Assembly: GCF_007988945.1 (NCBI RefSeq)
Contig: NZ_BJVC01000005.1
Location: 62,001-126,000 of the forward strand
Length of the DNA stretch: 64,000 nucleotides
From: Swaminathania salitolerans
Lineage (GTDB): Bacteria > Pseudomonadota > Alphaproteobacteria > Acetobacterales > Acetobacteraceae
Direction: 5' to 3'
In this document: positions 35,908 to 45,172 of the stretch, piece after piece
Numbering within the stretch: position 1 is the stretch's first letter
How the letters are laid out: every line of letters begins with the position of its first letter
The notes under the pieces: generated by a model
What the model saw: only the letters and a program-made list of their open reading frames with translations
Told to the model about the DNA's origin: nothing
The model's database searches: none
Position numbers and translations under genes: made by a program

Positions 35908-37134
35908 GTGCGTTTTCTTTTCGTGCATCAGAATTTTCCTGGCCAGTTCCTCCATCTGGTCCGGCATCTGCACGAGCAGGGCGATCATGAGATCGTCTTC
36001 ATCTCCGAGGCGAATGAGGGGCATCTGCCGGGCGTCCGCAGGGTGCTCTATCGTCAGGAACGCAAGGTCTCTCCCGAGACCCATCCATCGCTGCGCGAGC
36101 TGGAGACCGGTCTTCTGCGTGCCGAGGCCGTGGCGCGTGCGGCAAATACGCTCAAGGGTCTTGGCTACACGCCCGATATCATCATCGGCCATCACGGCTG
36201 GGGGGAATTGCTCAATCTGGTCGATGTCTATCCTTCGACCCCGATCCTCGGCTATTTCGAGTTTTTCTACCATACAGACCGGAACGACGTGAATTTCGAT
36301 CCGGAATTCCCGCCTTATCCGGCCCTGTTTCCCAGCGTGCGCGTCAAGAACGCGATCAATCTTCTGGCGCTGAATCTGGGTCAGCACGGACAGACGCCGA
36401 CGCTTTTCCAGAAAAGCACCTATCCCGAATGGGCACACGCACAGATTACCCTGCTGCGTGAGGGGGTCAATCTCGATCTCTGCGCGCCCGAACCCGGTAT
36501 CGGCGATGCACCGCTCGCAATCGGGCCCTGTGTCGTTCAGCCGAACGAGAAGCTGATCACTTTCGTGGCCCGTAATCTCGAACCTTACCGGGGCATACAC
36601 AGCTTTCTGAGAGCGCTGCCCCGTGTTCTTGCCGAGCGTCCCGATGCACGTGTCGTTCTGATCGGCGGAGATGGAACGAGCTACGGTGCGCCCCCACCCC
36701 AGGGCGCCGGGAGCTGGCGCGATCTGTTTCTTGGCGAGGTCTCCGACCGTATCGATCCCGATCGGGTCCATTTTCTGGGCAAGGTCGAGTACGATCTTTT
36801 CAGAACCGTGCTCAAACGCTCGGATGCGCATGTCTATCTGACTTACCCGTTTGTCGCGTCCTGGTCGCTGAGAGAGGCCATGGCGACCGGATGCCCGATC
36901 GTGGGCAGCCGGACCGCCCCGGTGGAGGAATTCGTCACGGACCGGCGGAGCGGTCTGCTCGTTCCGTTTACGGAGCCGGACTCTCTTGCCGATGCGATTC
37001 TCGAGCTCCTCGAGGACGAAGCGCTCTCCGCCCGGCTGGGATCCGCCGCACGTCATTTTGCGGAAGAGGCACTGTCGCTCGGGGGGTATCTGGAGAATTA
37101 CGACAGACTGATCGAGCGTATCGTCAACGCCTAG
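35908..37134 (+). CDS. Glycosyltransferase family 4 protein
   Basis: A 408-residue GT-B enzyme. The N-terminal acceptor domain starts with MRFLFVHQNFPGQFLHLV, a beginning typical of a GT4 subgroup. The donor domain begins near ITFVARNLEPYRGIHSFLRA (about 208-227). It carries the glycine loop VLIGGDGTSYG and the E-x7-E-like region SWSLREAMATGCPIVGSRTAPVEE. The sugar donor and acceptor are unknown. As the last gene of the export locus it may extend the glycan started by the 998-residue enzyme. Confidence 0.88.
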   Translation: MRFLFVHQNFPGQFLHLVRHLHEQGDHEIVFISEANEGHLPGVRRVLYRQERKVSPETHPSLRELETGLLRAEAVARAANTLKGLGYTPDIIIGHHGWGELLNLVDVYPSTPILGYFEFFYHTDRNDVNFDPEFPPYPALFPSVRVKNAINLLALNLGQHGQTPTLFQKSTYPEWAHAQITLLREGVNLDLCAPEPGIGDAPLAIGPCVVQPNEKLITFVARNLEPYRGIHSFLRALPRVLAERPDARVVLIGGDGTSYGAPPPQGAGSWRDLFLGEVSDRIDPDRVHFLGKVEYDLFRTVLKRSDAHVYLTYPFVASWSLREAMATGCPIVGSRTAPVEEFVTDRRSGLLVPFTEPDSLADAILELLEDEALSARLGSAARHFAEEALSLGGYLENYDRLIERIVNA

Positions 37135-37387
37135 AGCGCTTTCTGCCTGACCCTGTGCGTCGGTATCGGTGCTTTCGCATCCGAAGGCGGCAAGGCGCCT
37201 TACCGCTCCGGCGTCAGGCGCGCATATCGGGGGAAGAACTCCGGAGAGGAGCAGTGACAGGCGCTGCGGAATCCCCCTGGGGAGGATCCTTGGGGAAGAT
37301 CTTGGGAGGAGAGAGATCCCGGGAGAACCCACCGGGAGAAGATATCCGGGACTGAATGTCGGGAGAAACCCGGAAAGGGAGAAGGCA

Positions 37388-37410
37388 CGTCCCCGCAGGC
37401 TGCGGGGACG
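37388..37410 (-). terminator. Hairpin downstream of oprB
   Basis: A perfect 10-bp stem (CGTCCCCGCA with TGCGGGGACG) and a 3-nt loop lie 12 bases after the oprB stop codon. There is no T run on the minus strand, so termination strength is doubtful; RNA protection is the other option. The rest of the spacer (37250-37385) is a run of decayed GGGAGAA/GATCC motifs. Confidence 0.5.
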
Positions 37411-37421
37411 CCAAGGCGAGA

Positions 37422-38891
37422 TCAGAAAATCTCGATATGCGATTTGAAGCCCAGAACCGCCGCGTCCTTGAGGCCGCGCTGGGCACCGGGGCGAATGAAG
37501 TACTGGAAGTCCGGCGCGAAGGTCACGCCGCGCCATACACGCATCTGATACATGGCTTCGACGACCATGCCGTTGGTCTGAGGGAAGAAAGCGCCGTTGA
37601 TCAGGGTCGAATAGCCGAGACCCTGCTGGATCTGTTGTGCCGTCTTCACCTTTTTCGAAACCTGAACGTAGCTGAAATTCATGCCCCAGGCATCGAGCGG
37701 GCGCGATTTCCAGAATCCGCGATCGAGGATGCCGAGAGAATACTGGCGCTCGCGCGTCTGTGTGACGGGCGAGTTGTTGTAGAAAACGCCGAGCAGCGTG
37801 ATACCGGCATCCGGGCCGTTGCCCTTGTGGCGCATGATCATCTGGTCGGCCAGAGCCCAGGCGGACCACGAATTGTTGTGTATCTTCCTGGGCTGACCGG
37901 TCACGACCCAGGGATTGTCATTGACGTCATACAGGAAATCCGGATGCGGCGCCGTATCGACCACGCCACCGAGCTTGTAATGGCCCGGGAGTTTGTCCTT
38001 GCCGAAGATCGGCTCCCATCCGAACTCGACCGGAGCTGCCTCGCCGTTGATATCGCCGCCGTTCCATTTGAAACCGGTCCGGTATTGCTTCACGCCGTAG
38101 ATACCCATGGCGTTGAAGTAAACGCCTGCCTGGATATAGGTATATTGCGACGGACGCACGCGGATACGCGCCGCCCAGTTCGCGTCCGGGTACGAGGAGT
38201 GGCTGGTATTGTCGCTCGATGCCTTCGGGTTACCGCAGAAGGCATTGTTCATGAAGTTGCAGTAGAGCGGATTGGACGAGAAATCCGTCAGAAGGGGGAT
38301 ACGGCCCGCCGCGATGTCGAGATGACCGTTGAACAGGGTCTCTTCGCCATAGATGTAAACCAGATGGACGACCACGTTGCCGCCAGCGCCGTAGATTTCC
38401 TGGCTGGGGTTGAGGTTGTCGCCGAACATGCGGCTTGCCGGGATGCCATAGCGCCCCACCATGATCGAATGGGTCGAGAAGCCCTTGATACCGGCAAGTC
38501 GCTCCCAGTCGATATCGGTTTCGAAGCCGTACTGCCCCGCATTGCTGCTTCCCTGACGCAGACCGAGCCCCTTGGTCGGGCTGGTGATGGCACCGGCGAA
38601 CTCGTTCGTATTATCGAAGAGAATCGCCACGCCGTGCTGACGCAGCCACGTGTTCCATCCCCATGGATCGTCGAAAATCGCTTCGGGATGGGGGAGGGGA
38701 GGTACGGAGGATTTCTGGAAATCGACCGTACCGATCGGGCTGGAAACCCGGACGGCAGGTGCGAGACCGGTGGCGTTGGGTGCACCGCCTGCCAGAGGAG
38801 ACTGGGCGTATGCCGCCGGAAGCGCGGCGAGCGAGACGCACGCAGTCGTAACGGCGCCGAGAACCCTATTTGAAAGACGGGGGATGAACAT
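37422..38891 (-). CDS. oprB: Carbohydrate-selective porin, OprB family
   Basis: A 489-residue outer-membrane porin for sugar and polyol uptake. The signal peptide spans about 1-29 (cut after AAYA). OprB-type beta-strand motifs follow: GVAILFDNTNEFAG, GFSTHSIMVGRYG, AAGRIPLLTDFSSNPLYCNF and a C-terminal strand ending in SHIEIF, a phenylalanine as BamA requires. Such porins are numerous in acetic acid bacteria, where they feed periplasmic dehydrogenases. The start at 38891 gives a proper signal peptide; one 14 codons upstream is possible. Confidence 0.9.
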   Translation of the reverse strand: MFIPRLSNRVLGAVTTACVSLAALPAAYAQSPLAGGAPNATGLAPAVRVSSPIGTVDFQKSSVPPLPHPEAIFDDPWGWNTWLRQHGVAILFDNTNEFAGAITSPTKGLGLRQGSSNAGQYGFETDIDWERLAGIKGFSTHSIMVGRYGIPASRMFGDNLNPSQEIYGAGGNVVVHLVYIYGEETLFNGHLDIAAGRIPLLTDFSSNPLYCNFMNNAFCGNPKASSDNTSHSSYPDANWAARIRVRPSQYTYIQAGVYFNAMGIYGVKQYRTGFKWNGGDINGEAAPVEFGWEPIFGKDKLPGHYKLGGVVDTAPHPDFLYDVNDNPWVVTGQPRKIHNNSWSAWALADQMIMRHKGNGPDAGITLLGVFYNNSPVTQTRERQYSLGILDRGFWKSRPLDAWGMNFSYVQVSKKVKTAQQIQQGLGYSTLINGAFFPQTNGMVVEAMYQMRVWRGVTFAPDFQYFIRPGAQRGLKDAAVLGFKSHIEIF

Positions 38892-39050
38892 CGAGGTAAT
38901 CCGTTGGTCGGATGTGGAACGCAGAATTTCCATGACAGGCGGGCATCGAGGGAGGAAAACTCCCTCGAACCCAACATGACTTATTTATTACATTTGATTT
39001 AGAAAACGCAACCGGACAATCCCGGATTGCCGCTCACAGCCCCGTGAAAC

Positions 39051-39088
39051 AAAGTGTCCAAAAAAAACTGTGTCTTTTTGGACACTTT
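39051..39088. terminator. Bidirectional terminator downstream of ppa
   Basis: A perfect 14-bp inverted repeat (AAAGTGTCCAAAAA with TTTTTGGACACTTT) and a 10-nt loop lie 20 bases after the ppa stop codon. A/T tracts on both sides fit termination on either strand. It isolates ppa from oprB, which lies downstream on the same strand. Confidence 0.8.
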
Positions 39089-39107
39089 ATCTGAACCGGG
39101 AGAGTCT

Positions 39108-39629
39108 TTATTTCGCGGCTTCCAATGAAGCAATGATTGCTTTCTTGGCTTCTTCAGGGCCTTCCCAACCAGAAACCTTGACCCATTTGTTAGGTTCAAG
39201 ATCCTTGTAGCGCTCGAAGAAATGAGCGATCGCCTTGAGCGTTATTTCCGGCAGATCGTGAATGGTCTTGATGTCGGTATATTGGGTGTGGATCTTGTCG
39301 TGCGGCACGCAGACGATCTTTTCGTCCTGCCCGCTTTCGTCTTCCATCTTCAGCATGCCGATCGGACGGGCGCGGATCACGGCGCCGGGTACGATCGGGC
39401 CCGGTGCGAGCACGAGGGCATCGGCAGGATCGCCATCGGCGGCAAGGGTGTTCGGGATGAAGCCGTAGGCGGCCGGGTAATTCATGGGCGTGAACAGGAA
39501 ACGATCGACGAAGATCGCGCCGCTTTCCTTGTCCACTTCGTATTTGACCGAGGAACCCTGCGGGATCTCGATAACGACGTTGATATCGTCGGGTACGGAC
39601 TTGCCGGGGGAGAGTTTTGTGACATCCAT
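39108..39629 (-). CDS. ppa: Inorganic pyrophosphatase
   Basis: A 173-residue family I soluble pyrophosphatase that hydrolyses PPi and so drives biosynthesis. The signature metal-binding segment is DGDPADALV (about 64-72). Further active-site residues lie in EIPQGSSVKYEVDK and DRFLFTPMNYPAAYGF. The ATG at 39629 is preferred over the adjacent GTG because AGGA lies a suitable distance upstream. A single-gene unit closed by a strong hairpin. Confidence 0.96.
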   Translation of the reverse strand: MDVTKLSPGKSVPDDINVVIEIPQGSSVKYEVDKESGAIFVDRFLFTPMNYPAAYGFIPNTLAADGDPADALVLAPGPIVPGAVIRARPIGMLKMEDESGQDEKIVCVPHDKIHTQYTDIKTIHDLPEITLKAIAHFFERYKDLEPNKWVKVSGWEGPEEAKKAIIASLEAAK

Positions 39630-39762
39630 CACTTCATGTCCTGAGCGGGTTGATCGAATATTGCGATCTTATCGCGCCTGATCCGCCCTGCACAGATGGT
39701 GTCACGTAATGTTCCGGTCATGGGCACGTGTCCGCACATCGCAGCTGAACCCGCCCGGAAAA

Positions 39763-39805
39763 CATTGCCCGGAACTCATTGCCCGGAACTCATTACCCCG
39801 GGAAT
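39763..39805. repeat. 14-bp tandem repeat, three units
   Basis: CATTGCCCGGAACT occurs twice exactly (39763-39776 and 39777-39790), followed by a diverged third copy to 39805, in the spacer between ppa and the SelW-like gene. Confidence 0.8.
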
Positions 39806-39817
39806 CATCGTCCGTTT

Positions 39818-40171
39818 TCAGCGGTCGTTATGACCGAGATCCCGCTCCGGCGCGATCCGGTCGCGTACACGCCGCTTGATCTCTTTCGGGGACGGAAATC
39901 CGCCATCCCGCTTGCGCTCCCATAAGAGGGCATCATCGAGCCGGATCGTGAAGACGCCGCCCGTCCCGGGCTGGAGCGCGACTTCGCCGATTTCCGTGCC
40001 GAAAGTCGAGAGCAGTTCCTGAGCGAGCCATGCGGAGCGCAGCATCCAGTTGCACTGCGTGCAAAATCGTATGGCGATGCGGGGTGTGGCGTCGTCGCGG
40101 ATGGATGATGCGTCCCGGGGTGATGGCATGTCGGGCACAGGGTGTTCGCAGGAATCGGGATGCTGGGTCAT
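39818..40171 (-). CDS. SelT/SelW/SelH (Rdx) family protein, cysteine form
   Basis: A 117-residue thioredoxin-like protein of the Rdx family. The redox motif is C37-T-Q-C40 in IRFCTQCNWMLRSAWLAQEL, the place where selenocysteine sits in animal homologues. LQPGTGGVFTIRLDD and FPSPKEIKRRVRD match the bacterial members. The N-terminal 30 residues are a poorly conserved extension holding a further cysteine. The physiological partner is unknown. Confidence 0.85.
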   Translation of the reverse strand: MTQHPDSCEHPVPDMPSPRDASSIRDDATPRIAIRFCTQCNWMLRSAWLAQELLSTFGTEIGEVALQPGTGGVFTIRLDDALLWERKRDGGFPSPKEIKRRVRDRIAPERDLGHNDR

Positions 40172-40365
40172 CGTCGTCTTCTCCGGTCGGGGCGGCTCCG
40201 ATCGGTCGGAACCCGGTTGAAAGAAACGCTGATCGGGCGCCCTCGCCTTGCTGCGATCAGCCGAAGCACGGATCAGGATCCTGACAACCAATATCCCAAG
40301 AGAGCTACGCACGTCATCGGCCCAGATCAGGCCGGATTGCCGGAAGGGGAAGCGTTGCTGCGTTC

Positions 40366-40385
40366 CCGTCGCCGTGAGGCGACGG
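40366..40385 (-). terminator. Hairpin downstream of the first Hint gene
   Basis: A perfect 8-bp stem (CCGTCGCC with GGCGACGG) and a 4-nt loop lie 13 bases past the Hint-protein stop codon. There is no T run. A second inverted repeat (GCTGATCG with CGATCAGC, 40228-40261) lies further into the spacer. Confidence 0.45.
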
Positions 40386-40398
40386 ATCGGCTTGTCGG

Positions 40399-42276
40399 TC
40401 AGAGAGGTCGCGTTACACCCTCTTTCGAAACCCGGTAGAGATCGGTATCGAAAACCTCGACGGCAATCACATTGCTATCGTTCTCCGTGGAGAGATCGGG
40501 AATGAGGGCATCGCCCAGGGTCCAGCGAGCGTTCGGAGCCTCGAGCGCACTCCATCCACGTAAATCCGTCTGGGAGAGATGCGTTACGCAGCGATAGGCC
40601 TGCTGGCTTGCAAACAGGGATATGGATCCAACGAGCAGCCCGAGTGCGCGACGATCGTCGTAGAACGGCCCGATGACCTTGTCCGGTCTCGCTGTTCTCG
40701 ATTGGAGTCTGGCGGATCTGATCGTCTGATCTACACGAAAGACGAACGATGAGCCCTCGACCCGTATCGGGTGGTAGATATCGCTGTCATTGATGACGAG
40801 AGCCACATTGCCTCTCTTTTCGTAACGCGTATCGGCAGGGCGTGTCGTCTTCGGAAAACCGAGCGCCTCTGCCCGTGCGGCGAATTCCTCATGGATGGGC
40901 TCGACGAAGGCCCTGTCCGTGCACAGGGGATACGAAGCATCCGCATCCCAGGATTTCATGCCCGACGAAGACCCGCTTATCCTGTGATTCGCAGTGTTCA
41001 GGAAGGATTCCGACAGAGCGTTGTTGGCGAGGATAACGCCGTGTTTCTCAAGCTCGATATGGTGGATCCGGTAGGTTTCGAGCGACGTGTCATAGGCGAT
41101 GCTCTGCCCGTTCACGAGCATTCGTGCAGGCACGAATCTATCGTGGATGAAGAAGCAATGCTCCTCGGTTACCCGCAAATCCTCATCGGGGGAGTTGGGA
41201 GCGAACGCATTCGCGCGGATCACGACCGGATAGCTATTGCCATCGACGACCCGCACGTCGCGCGATCCGACCCATATGACCGGCCGCAGAACCTTGCATC
41301 CGTCTTCGAGCACCACGATGGATTCCCCGACGGCGATGTCCTCGACAGCTCTCAGTCCCGCCCCGGTATGGATCTTCGTGCCGGACAGATAACAGGGTGT
41401 CGGACCTACATACTGTATCCCGTACTGATTATCCGTTCCGGGTATCAGAACCGTCTTGAACAGGCTCGGGTCGTAGCCTTTGCCCAGTGTGACATAGATG
41501 AATTGCTGCTCGCCCGTATTGGCGTTGAAGCTCTTTATCTGCAGGGAGCCGCTGTCGATTACATATGCGGCGGAGTCGACTCCACCAGGAAGAGCGAGGT
41601 CGAGAACATCGCCCTGACCGAAGCCGCTTATGTTGATGTTGTAGTAATCGATGTGTTCTCGGAATACCAGATAGTTGTTATTTCCATTCAGGACGATATT
41701 GACGTTGTGAACGACGCCTCCTTTCCCGGTCCCTATCGATACCTGACTGTTGGTCATCACCAGGGTTTGCCCGCTTATGTTGGAAAACGACGTATTCTCC
41801 GGATTTATAAGGGAGTTGTGTTCGGCCATATAGACATTGTTCAGGATGATCGTGCCGTTACCTGTAATGTTCCCGTTATTATTATAGTTGTATAATGTCG
41901 TGTTGTTGAGAATGATCGTTCCGTTATTGACCGTATTTCCGGCAATATTGAAAAATCCCGTAGCGGACGTATCGGAAACGCCGTTCGCCTCTCCATGCTC
42001 TCCCGACCCGTTGACGGTCACGCAGCCGCCGGCCGAGATTGTCGCGCCAGTCGAGGTGCTCCCCCAACCGCCGAGGGAAATGGAAGATTTCTGCCCGAGG
42101 TTGAAAACGAGATTCCCGCTGACTGTGAAGTTGCTGTCGTTTTGCAGGATGCTGGGTCCTCGTGTCCAGCAGCGGGAGACACCGGCAATAAGGGTAATCG
42201 TGCGCGTATCGCCAGCAGCGACGGTGCCGTCAACAGGCGTCAGGGAGGTGCGAACGGTAACATTGCTATCCGCCAT
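40399..42276 (-). CDS. Hint-domain protein with beta-helix-like N-terminus
   Basis: A 625-residue protein without a Sec signal. Residues 1-290 are Asn/Gly/Thr-rich and repetitive (NGTIILNN occurs twice), like a beta-helix adhesin or passenger. An intein-like Hint module (Hint_2 type) starts at C295 (TPCYLSGTKI), has the block B T370-x-x-H373 and runs to about 430. No splice-junction His-Asn is apparent, so cleavage rather than splicing would be expected. The C-terminal part (FVEPIH at 458-463, DDRRALGLLVG at 540-550) is shared with the second Hint protein. It may be exported by the type I system; that is inference. Confidence 0.8.
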   Translation of the reverse strand: MADSNVTVRTSLTPVDGTVAAGDTRTITLIAGVSRCWTRGPSILQNDSNFTVSGNLVFNLGQKSSISLGGWGSTSTGATISAGGCVTVNGSGEHGEANGVSDTSATGFFNIAGNTVNNGTIILNNTTLYNYNNNGNITGNGTIILNNVYMAEHNSLINPENTSFSNISGQTLVMTNSQVSIGTGKGGVVHNVNIVLNGNNNYLVFREHIDYYNINISGFGQGDVLDLALPGGVDSAAYVIDSGSLQIKSFNANTGEQQFIYVTLGKGYDPSLFKTVLIPGTDNQYGIQYVGPTPCYLSGTKIHTGAGLRAVEDIAVGESIVVLEDGCKVLRPVIWVGSRDVRVVDGNSYPVVIRANAFAPNSPDEDLRVTEEHCFFIHDRFVPARMLVNGQSIAYDTSLETYRIHHIELEKHGVILANNALSESFLNTANHRISGSSSGMKSWDADASYPLCTDRAFVEPIHEEFAARAEALGFPKTTRPADTRYEKRGNVALVINDSDIYHPIRVEGSSFVFRVDQTIRSARLQSRTARPDKVIGPFYDDRRALGLLVGSISLFASQQAYRCVTHLSQTDLRGWSALEAPNARWTLGDALIPDLSTENDSNVIAVEVFDTDLYRVSKEGVTRPL

Positions 42277-42282
42277 TTTCAC

Positions 42283-43270
42283 TTGTTCCTTATCGAAAAC
42301 CTGGGAGATCGGGTCACTTCCGTAGGAGAGAGCCCTCTATTTTAAAGGATTGGAATCTGACCGGTGTTAAACCTGATAGAGGTTCCCGATATTCGGTTAA
42401 CAGTTCATAATATCTTCCGGTACCGGAATGACTGTGCCGAAGAGCCCTTCCTCATGTCCGGACCGGACGATGAAAACGGGCTGTGCGGACCGTCTCCCGC
42501 GATCGCCCTGAGAGACATCCGGGCGGCATATCTCCGCGCGGGTTCGACCGGTTCCATCGCGATGGAGGGGCTGGGCGGAGGGGAGTGGTGTGACCTGCGA
42601 TCGGATCCGGCTTTTGCGGGTGCGAAGCGAATACGATGGACACGATCGGTCCGAAGGCGTGCGGCGAAGCCCGTGCGCCAAAGTCCGTGCGGCAAGGCTT
42701 CGGGCTGCGTTCGAACATGGGGATATGGATCGCCCTGTCATCTGCACGAGGATGGACGGTCTTGCGGATGTCACGCTGCGTCCGATGCGCCAGGCCGGGC
42801 TCTGGATCGTTCCCTGATCGCGGTAAAGTGATTATAAATTATTAATTATTTTCATCATGCGCTTCTCCCCGAAGATGTGCAGGGCCGCCATGCCATCGTT
42901 ATCTTTTCCATGAGGCGACGATCGTCGGAAACGAACGCGGCGCTATCCCCCATGCGTAATCCCCCACGTGCTATTTCTGCTCCGGTTGGATGCGGTCATT
43001 CCGGGGTGTTGTCGGTGCGTTCGGGGAAAGAGGCGGATCCGGACCCGGGCTTCGCCTGCCCTCCAGCCAGCTCCCTCCATACAGCCAGATCTGCCAGCAG
43101 CATGACTGCCGGTTGTCCTGACCGGGAGCGAGTTTGCCGTCACGGGGCGGGATCTCCGCGCTTCGGCAAATGACTCCGGCCCGGGCAATGCCACGGGGAA
43201 GCGGTAAGGATTTCTTTGCAGGCGTATCTTGCAAAACGGGCCGAATTGCGCGATTTCCTGCACAACCTGT
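42283..43270. other. Gene-free stretch of about 1 kb
   Basis: No protein gene could be supported here. The open frames on both strands are Arg/Ser-rich, lack ribosome sites and match no known fold. The first 80 bp should hold the Hint-gene promoter (AT-richer, near 42340). A second AT-rich patch lies at 42828-42860. An uncharacterised RNA or a decayed gene is possible. The tRNA gene follows directly. Confidence 0.5.
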
Positions 43271-43344
43271 GCGCCTGTAGCTCAATTGGTTAGAGCAGGC
43301 CGCTCATAACGGCTTGGTTGCGGGTTCGAGTCCTGCCGGGCGCA
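43271..43344 (+). tRNA. tRNA with CAU anticodon, probably tRNA-Ile2
   Basis: A 74-nt cloverleaf. The acceptor stem is GCGCCTG with CGGGCGC, the D stem GCTC/GAGC, the anticodon stem GGCCG with CGGCT, and the loop CTCATAA holds CAT at 43305-43307. The T arm is GCGGG-TTCGAGT-CCTGC. CCA is not encoded. The anticodon arm and the following TTGGTT resemble E. coli ileX, so the C is probably changed to lysidine to read AUA. Elongator tRNA-Met cannot be excluded; an initiator is ruled out by the paired first acceptor base. Confidence 0.88.
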
Positions 43345-43424
43345 GGGGTTTCACGCTCCGTATGCGAGCGCACTCGAGCCGCGTTCTCGTTTTTCCTACC
43401 GACCATTTCACCGGGAGTTCCCTC

Positions 43425-45104
43425 ATGGCCGCCTACCAGTATGTCTATGTCATGAAGGACCTGACCAAGGCCTATCCCGGCGGGCGGGAGGTCTTCAAGG
43501 GCATAACCCTGTCCTTCCTGCCAGGCGTCAAGATCGGCGTGCTCGGCGTCAACGGTGCGGGTAAATCGACCCTTCTCAAGATCATGGCCGGACTCGAAAA
43601 GGAATATGGCGGCGAGGCCTGGGCCGCGGAAGGCGCGCGGATCGGATATCTCGAGCAGGAGCCGAAGCTGGACGAGTCCCTGACGGTCGGTGAGAACGTC
43701 GCTCTCGGTTTCGGCGATCTCAAACGCGCGGTCGATCGTTTCAACGAGATCTCGATGGCCTTCGCCGAACCGATGACCGATGACGAGATGACGGCTCTGC
43801 TTGCCGAGCAGGCCGAGCTGCAGGAAAAGATCGACGCGGGCGATGGCTGGGAGCTGGATCGCAAGCTCGATATCGCGCTCGAGGCACTGCGCTGCCCGTC
43901 TGCCGACAGCCCTGTCACCGTGCTCTCGGGCGGCGAGCGTCGCCGGGTGGCTCTGTGTCGTCTGCTGCTCGAGAAGCCCGATCTGCTGCTGCTCGACGAA
44001 CCGACTAACCATCTCGATGCCGAGAGCGTGGCCTGGCTCGAAAAGACGCTGCGCGAGTATCAGGGCACCGTCATGGTCATCACCCATGACCGCTACTTCC
44101 TCGACAACGTCACCAACTGGATTCTCGAGATCGAGCGCGGCCGCGGCTATCCGTTCGAGGGCAACTACTCTTCCTGGCTGACCCAGAAGCGCAAGCGTCT
44201 CGCCCAGGAGGAAAAGGAAGAAAGCGCCCGCCAGCGCGCGCTGGCAGCCGAGCAGGAATGGATCGGCTCCTCGCCCAAGGCCCGTCAGGCCAAGAGCAAG
44301 GCCCGTATCGCAAAATACGAGGAAATGCTGGCGGCGAATCAGGAGCGTGCAGGCGGCACGGCCGATATCGTCATCACGCCGGGCCCGCGCCTTGGCGGAA
44401 CGGTCATCGAGGCGGAGAACCTGACGAAGGGTTTCGGCGACCGGCTGCTGATCGACGGGCTGAATTTCAAGCTTCCCCCGGGCGGCATCGTGGGTGTCAT
44501 CGGTCCGAATGGTGCCGGTAAATCGACTCTGTTCAAGATGATCACGGGGCAGGACACGCCCGATGGCGGAGCGCTCCGGGTGGGCGAGACGGTCAAGCTC
44601 GGTTATGTCGACCAGTCCCGCGATTCACTCGACGACAGCAAGACGGTGTGGGAGGAAATCTCCGGCGGCACCGATGTCATTCATCTGGGCAAACGCACCG
44701 TGCCGTCGCGTGCCTATGTCGGGGCGTTCAATTTCAAGGGCTCGGACCAGCAGAAACGCGTGGGCGTGCTGTCGGGCGGTGAGCGTAACCGCGTTCATCT
44801 GGCGAAGATGCTCAAGGAAGACAGCAACGTCATCCTGCTCGACGAGCCGACGAACGATCTCGACGTCGATACATTGCGTGCGCTCGAAGACGCGCTTGCG
44901 GAGTTTGCCGGCTGTGCCGTGGTCATCTCGCATGATCGCTGGTTCCTCGATCGTCTCGCGACGCATATCCTTGCCTTCGAGGGCGACAGCCATGTCGAAT
45001 GGTTCGAAGGCAACTTCCAGGATTACGAGGAAGACAAGCGTCGTCGTCTGGGGCCGGAATCCACCGAGCCGAGCCGCATCAAGTACCGTCCCATCGCACG
45101 CTAA
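43425..45104 (+). CDS. ettA: Energy-dependent translational throttle protein EttA (ABC-F)
   Basis: A 559-residue ABC-F ATPase that binds the ribosomal E site and gates the first elongation steps by ATP/ADP ratio. Two nucleotide-binding domains are seen: GVNGAGKSTLLK with LSGGERRRVALCR and LLLLDEPTNHLDAESVAW, then GPNGAGKSTLFK with LSGGERNRVHLAK and VILLDEPTNDLDVDTLRA. The linker and EttA N-terminus (YQYVYVMKDLTKAYPGGR) match. The start at 43425 is chosen because the frame upstream runs into the tRNA. Confidence 0.95.
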   Translation: MAAYQYVYVMKDLTKAYPGGREVFKGITLSFLPGVKIGVLGVNGAGKSTLLKIMAGLEKEYGGEAWAAEGARIGYLEQEPKLDESLTVGENVALGFGDLKRAVDRFNEISMAFAEPMTDDEMTALLAEQAELQEKIDAGDGWELDRKLDIALEALRCPSADSPVTVLSGGERRRVALCRLLLEKPDLLLLDEPTNHLDAESVAWLEKTLREYQGTVMVITHDRYFLDNVTNWILEIERGRGYPFEGNYSSWLTQKRKRLAQEEKEESARQRALAAEQEWIGSSPKARQAKSKARIAKYEEMLAANQERAGGTADIVITPGPRLGGTVIEAENLTKGFGDRLLIDGLNFKLPPGGIVGVIGPNGAGKSTLFKMITGQDTPDGGALRVGETVKLGYVDQSRDSLDDSKTVWEEISGGTDVIHLGKRTVPSRAYVGAFNFKGSDQQKRVGVLSGGERNRVHLAKMLKEDSNVILLDEPTNDLDVDTLRALEDALAEFAGCAVVISHDRWFLDRLATHILAFEGDSHVEWFEGNFQDYEEDKRRRLGPESTEPSRIKYRPIAR

Positions 45105-45172
45105 GGGATGAGGATGTCGGAGCGGCGCTCCTCTGACATCTTCCGTATCGATGGCGGAAAAGGGTCATCTGC

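Noticed and set aside
37250-37385. A CRISPR-like array of GGGAGAA motifs
   Set aside because: Unit length and spacing are irregular and there are no spacers of constant size; it is a decayed low-complexity tract.
42364-42831. A 155-codon frame in the gene-free stretch
   Set aside because: No ribosome site, mixed Cys/Arg composition and competing frames on the other strand of equal quality.
43271-43344. Reading the CAU tRNA as initiator tRNA-fMet
   Set aside because: The first acceptor base is paired (G-C) and the anticodon stem lacks the three G-C pairs typical of initiators.
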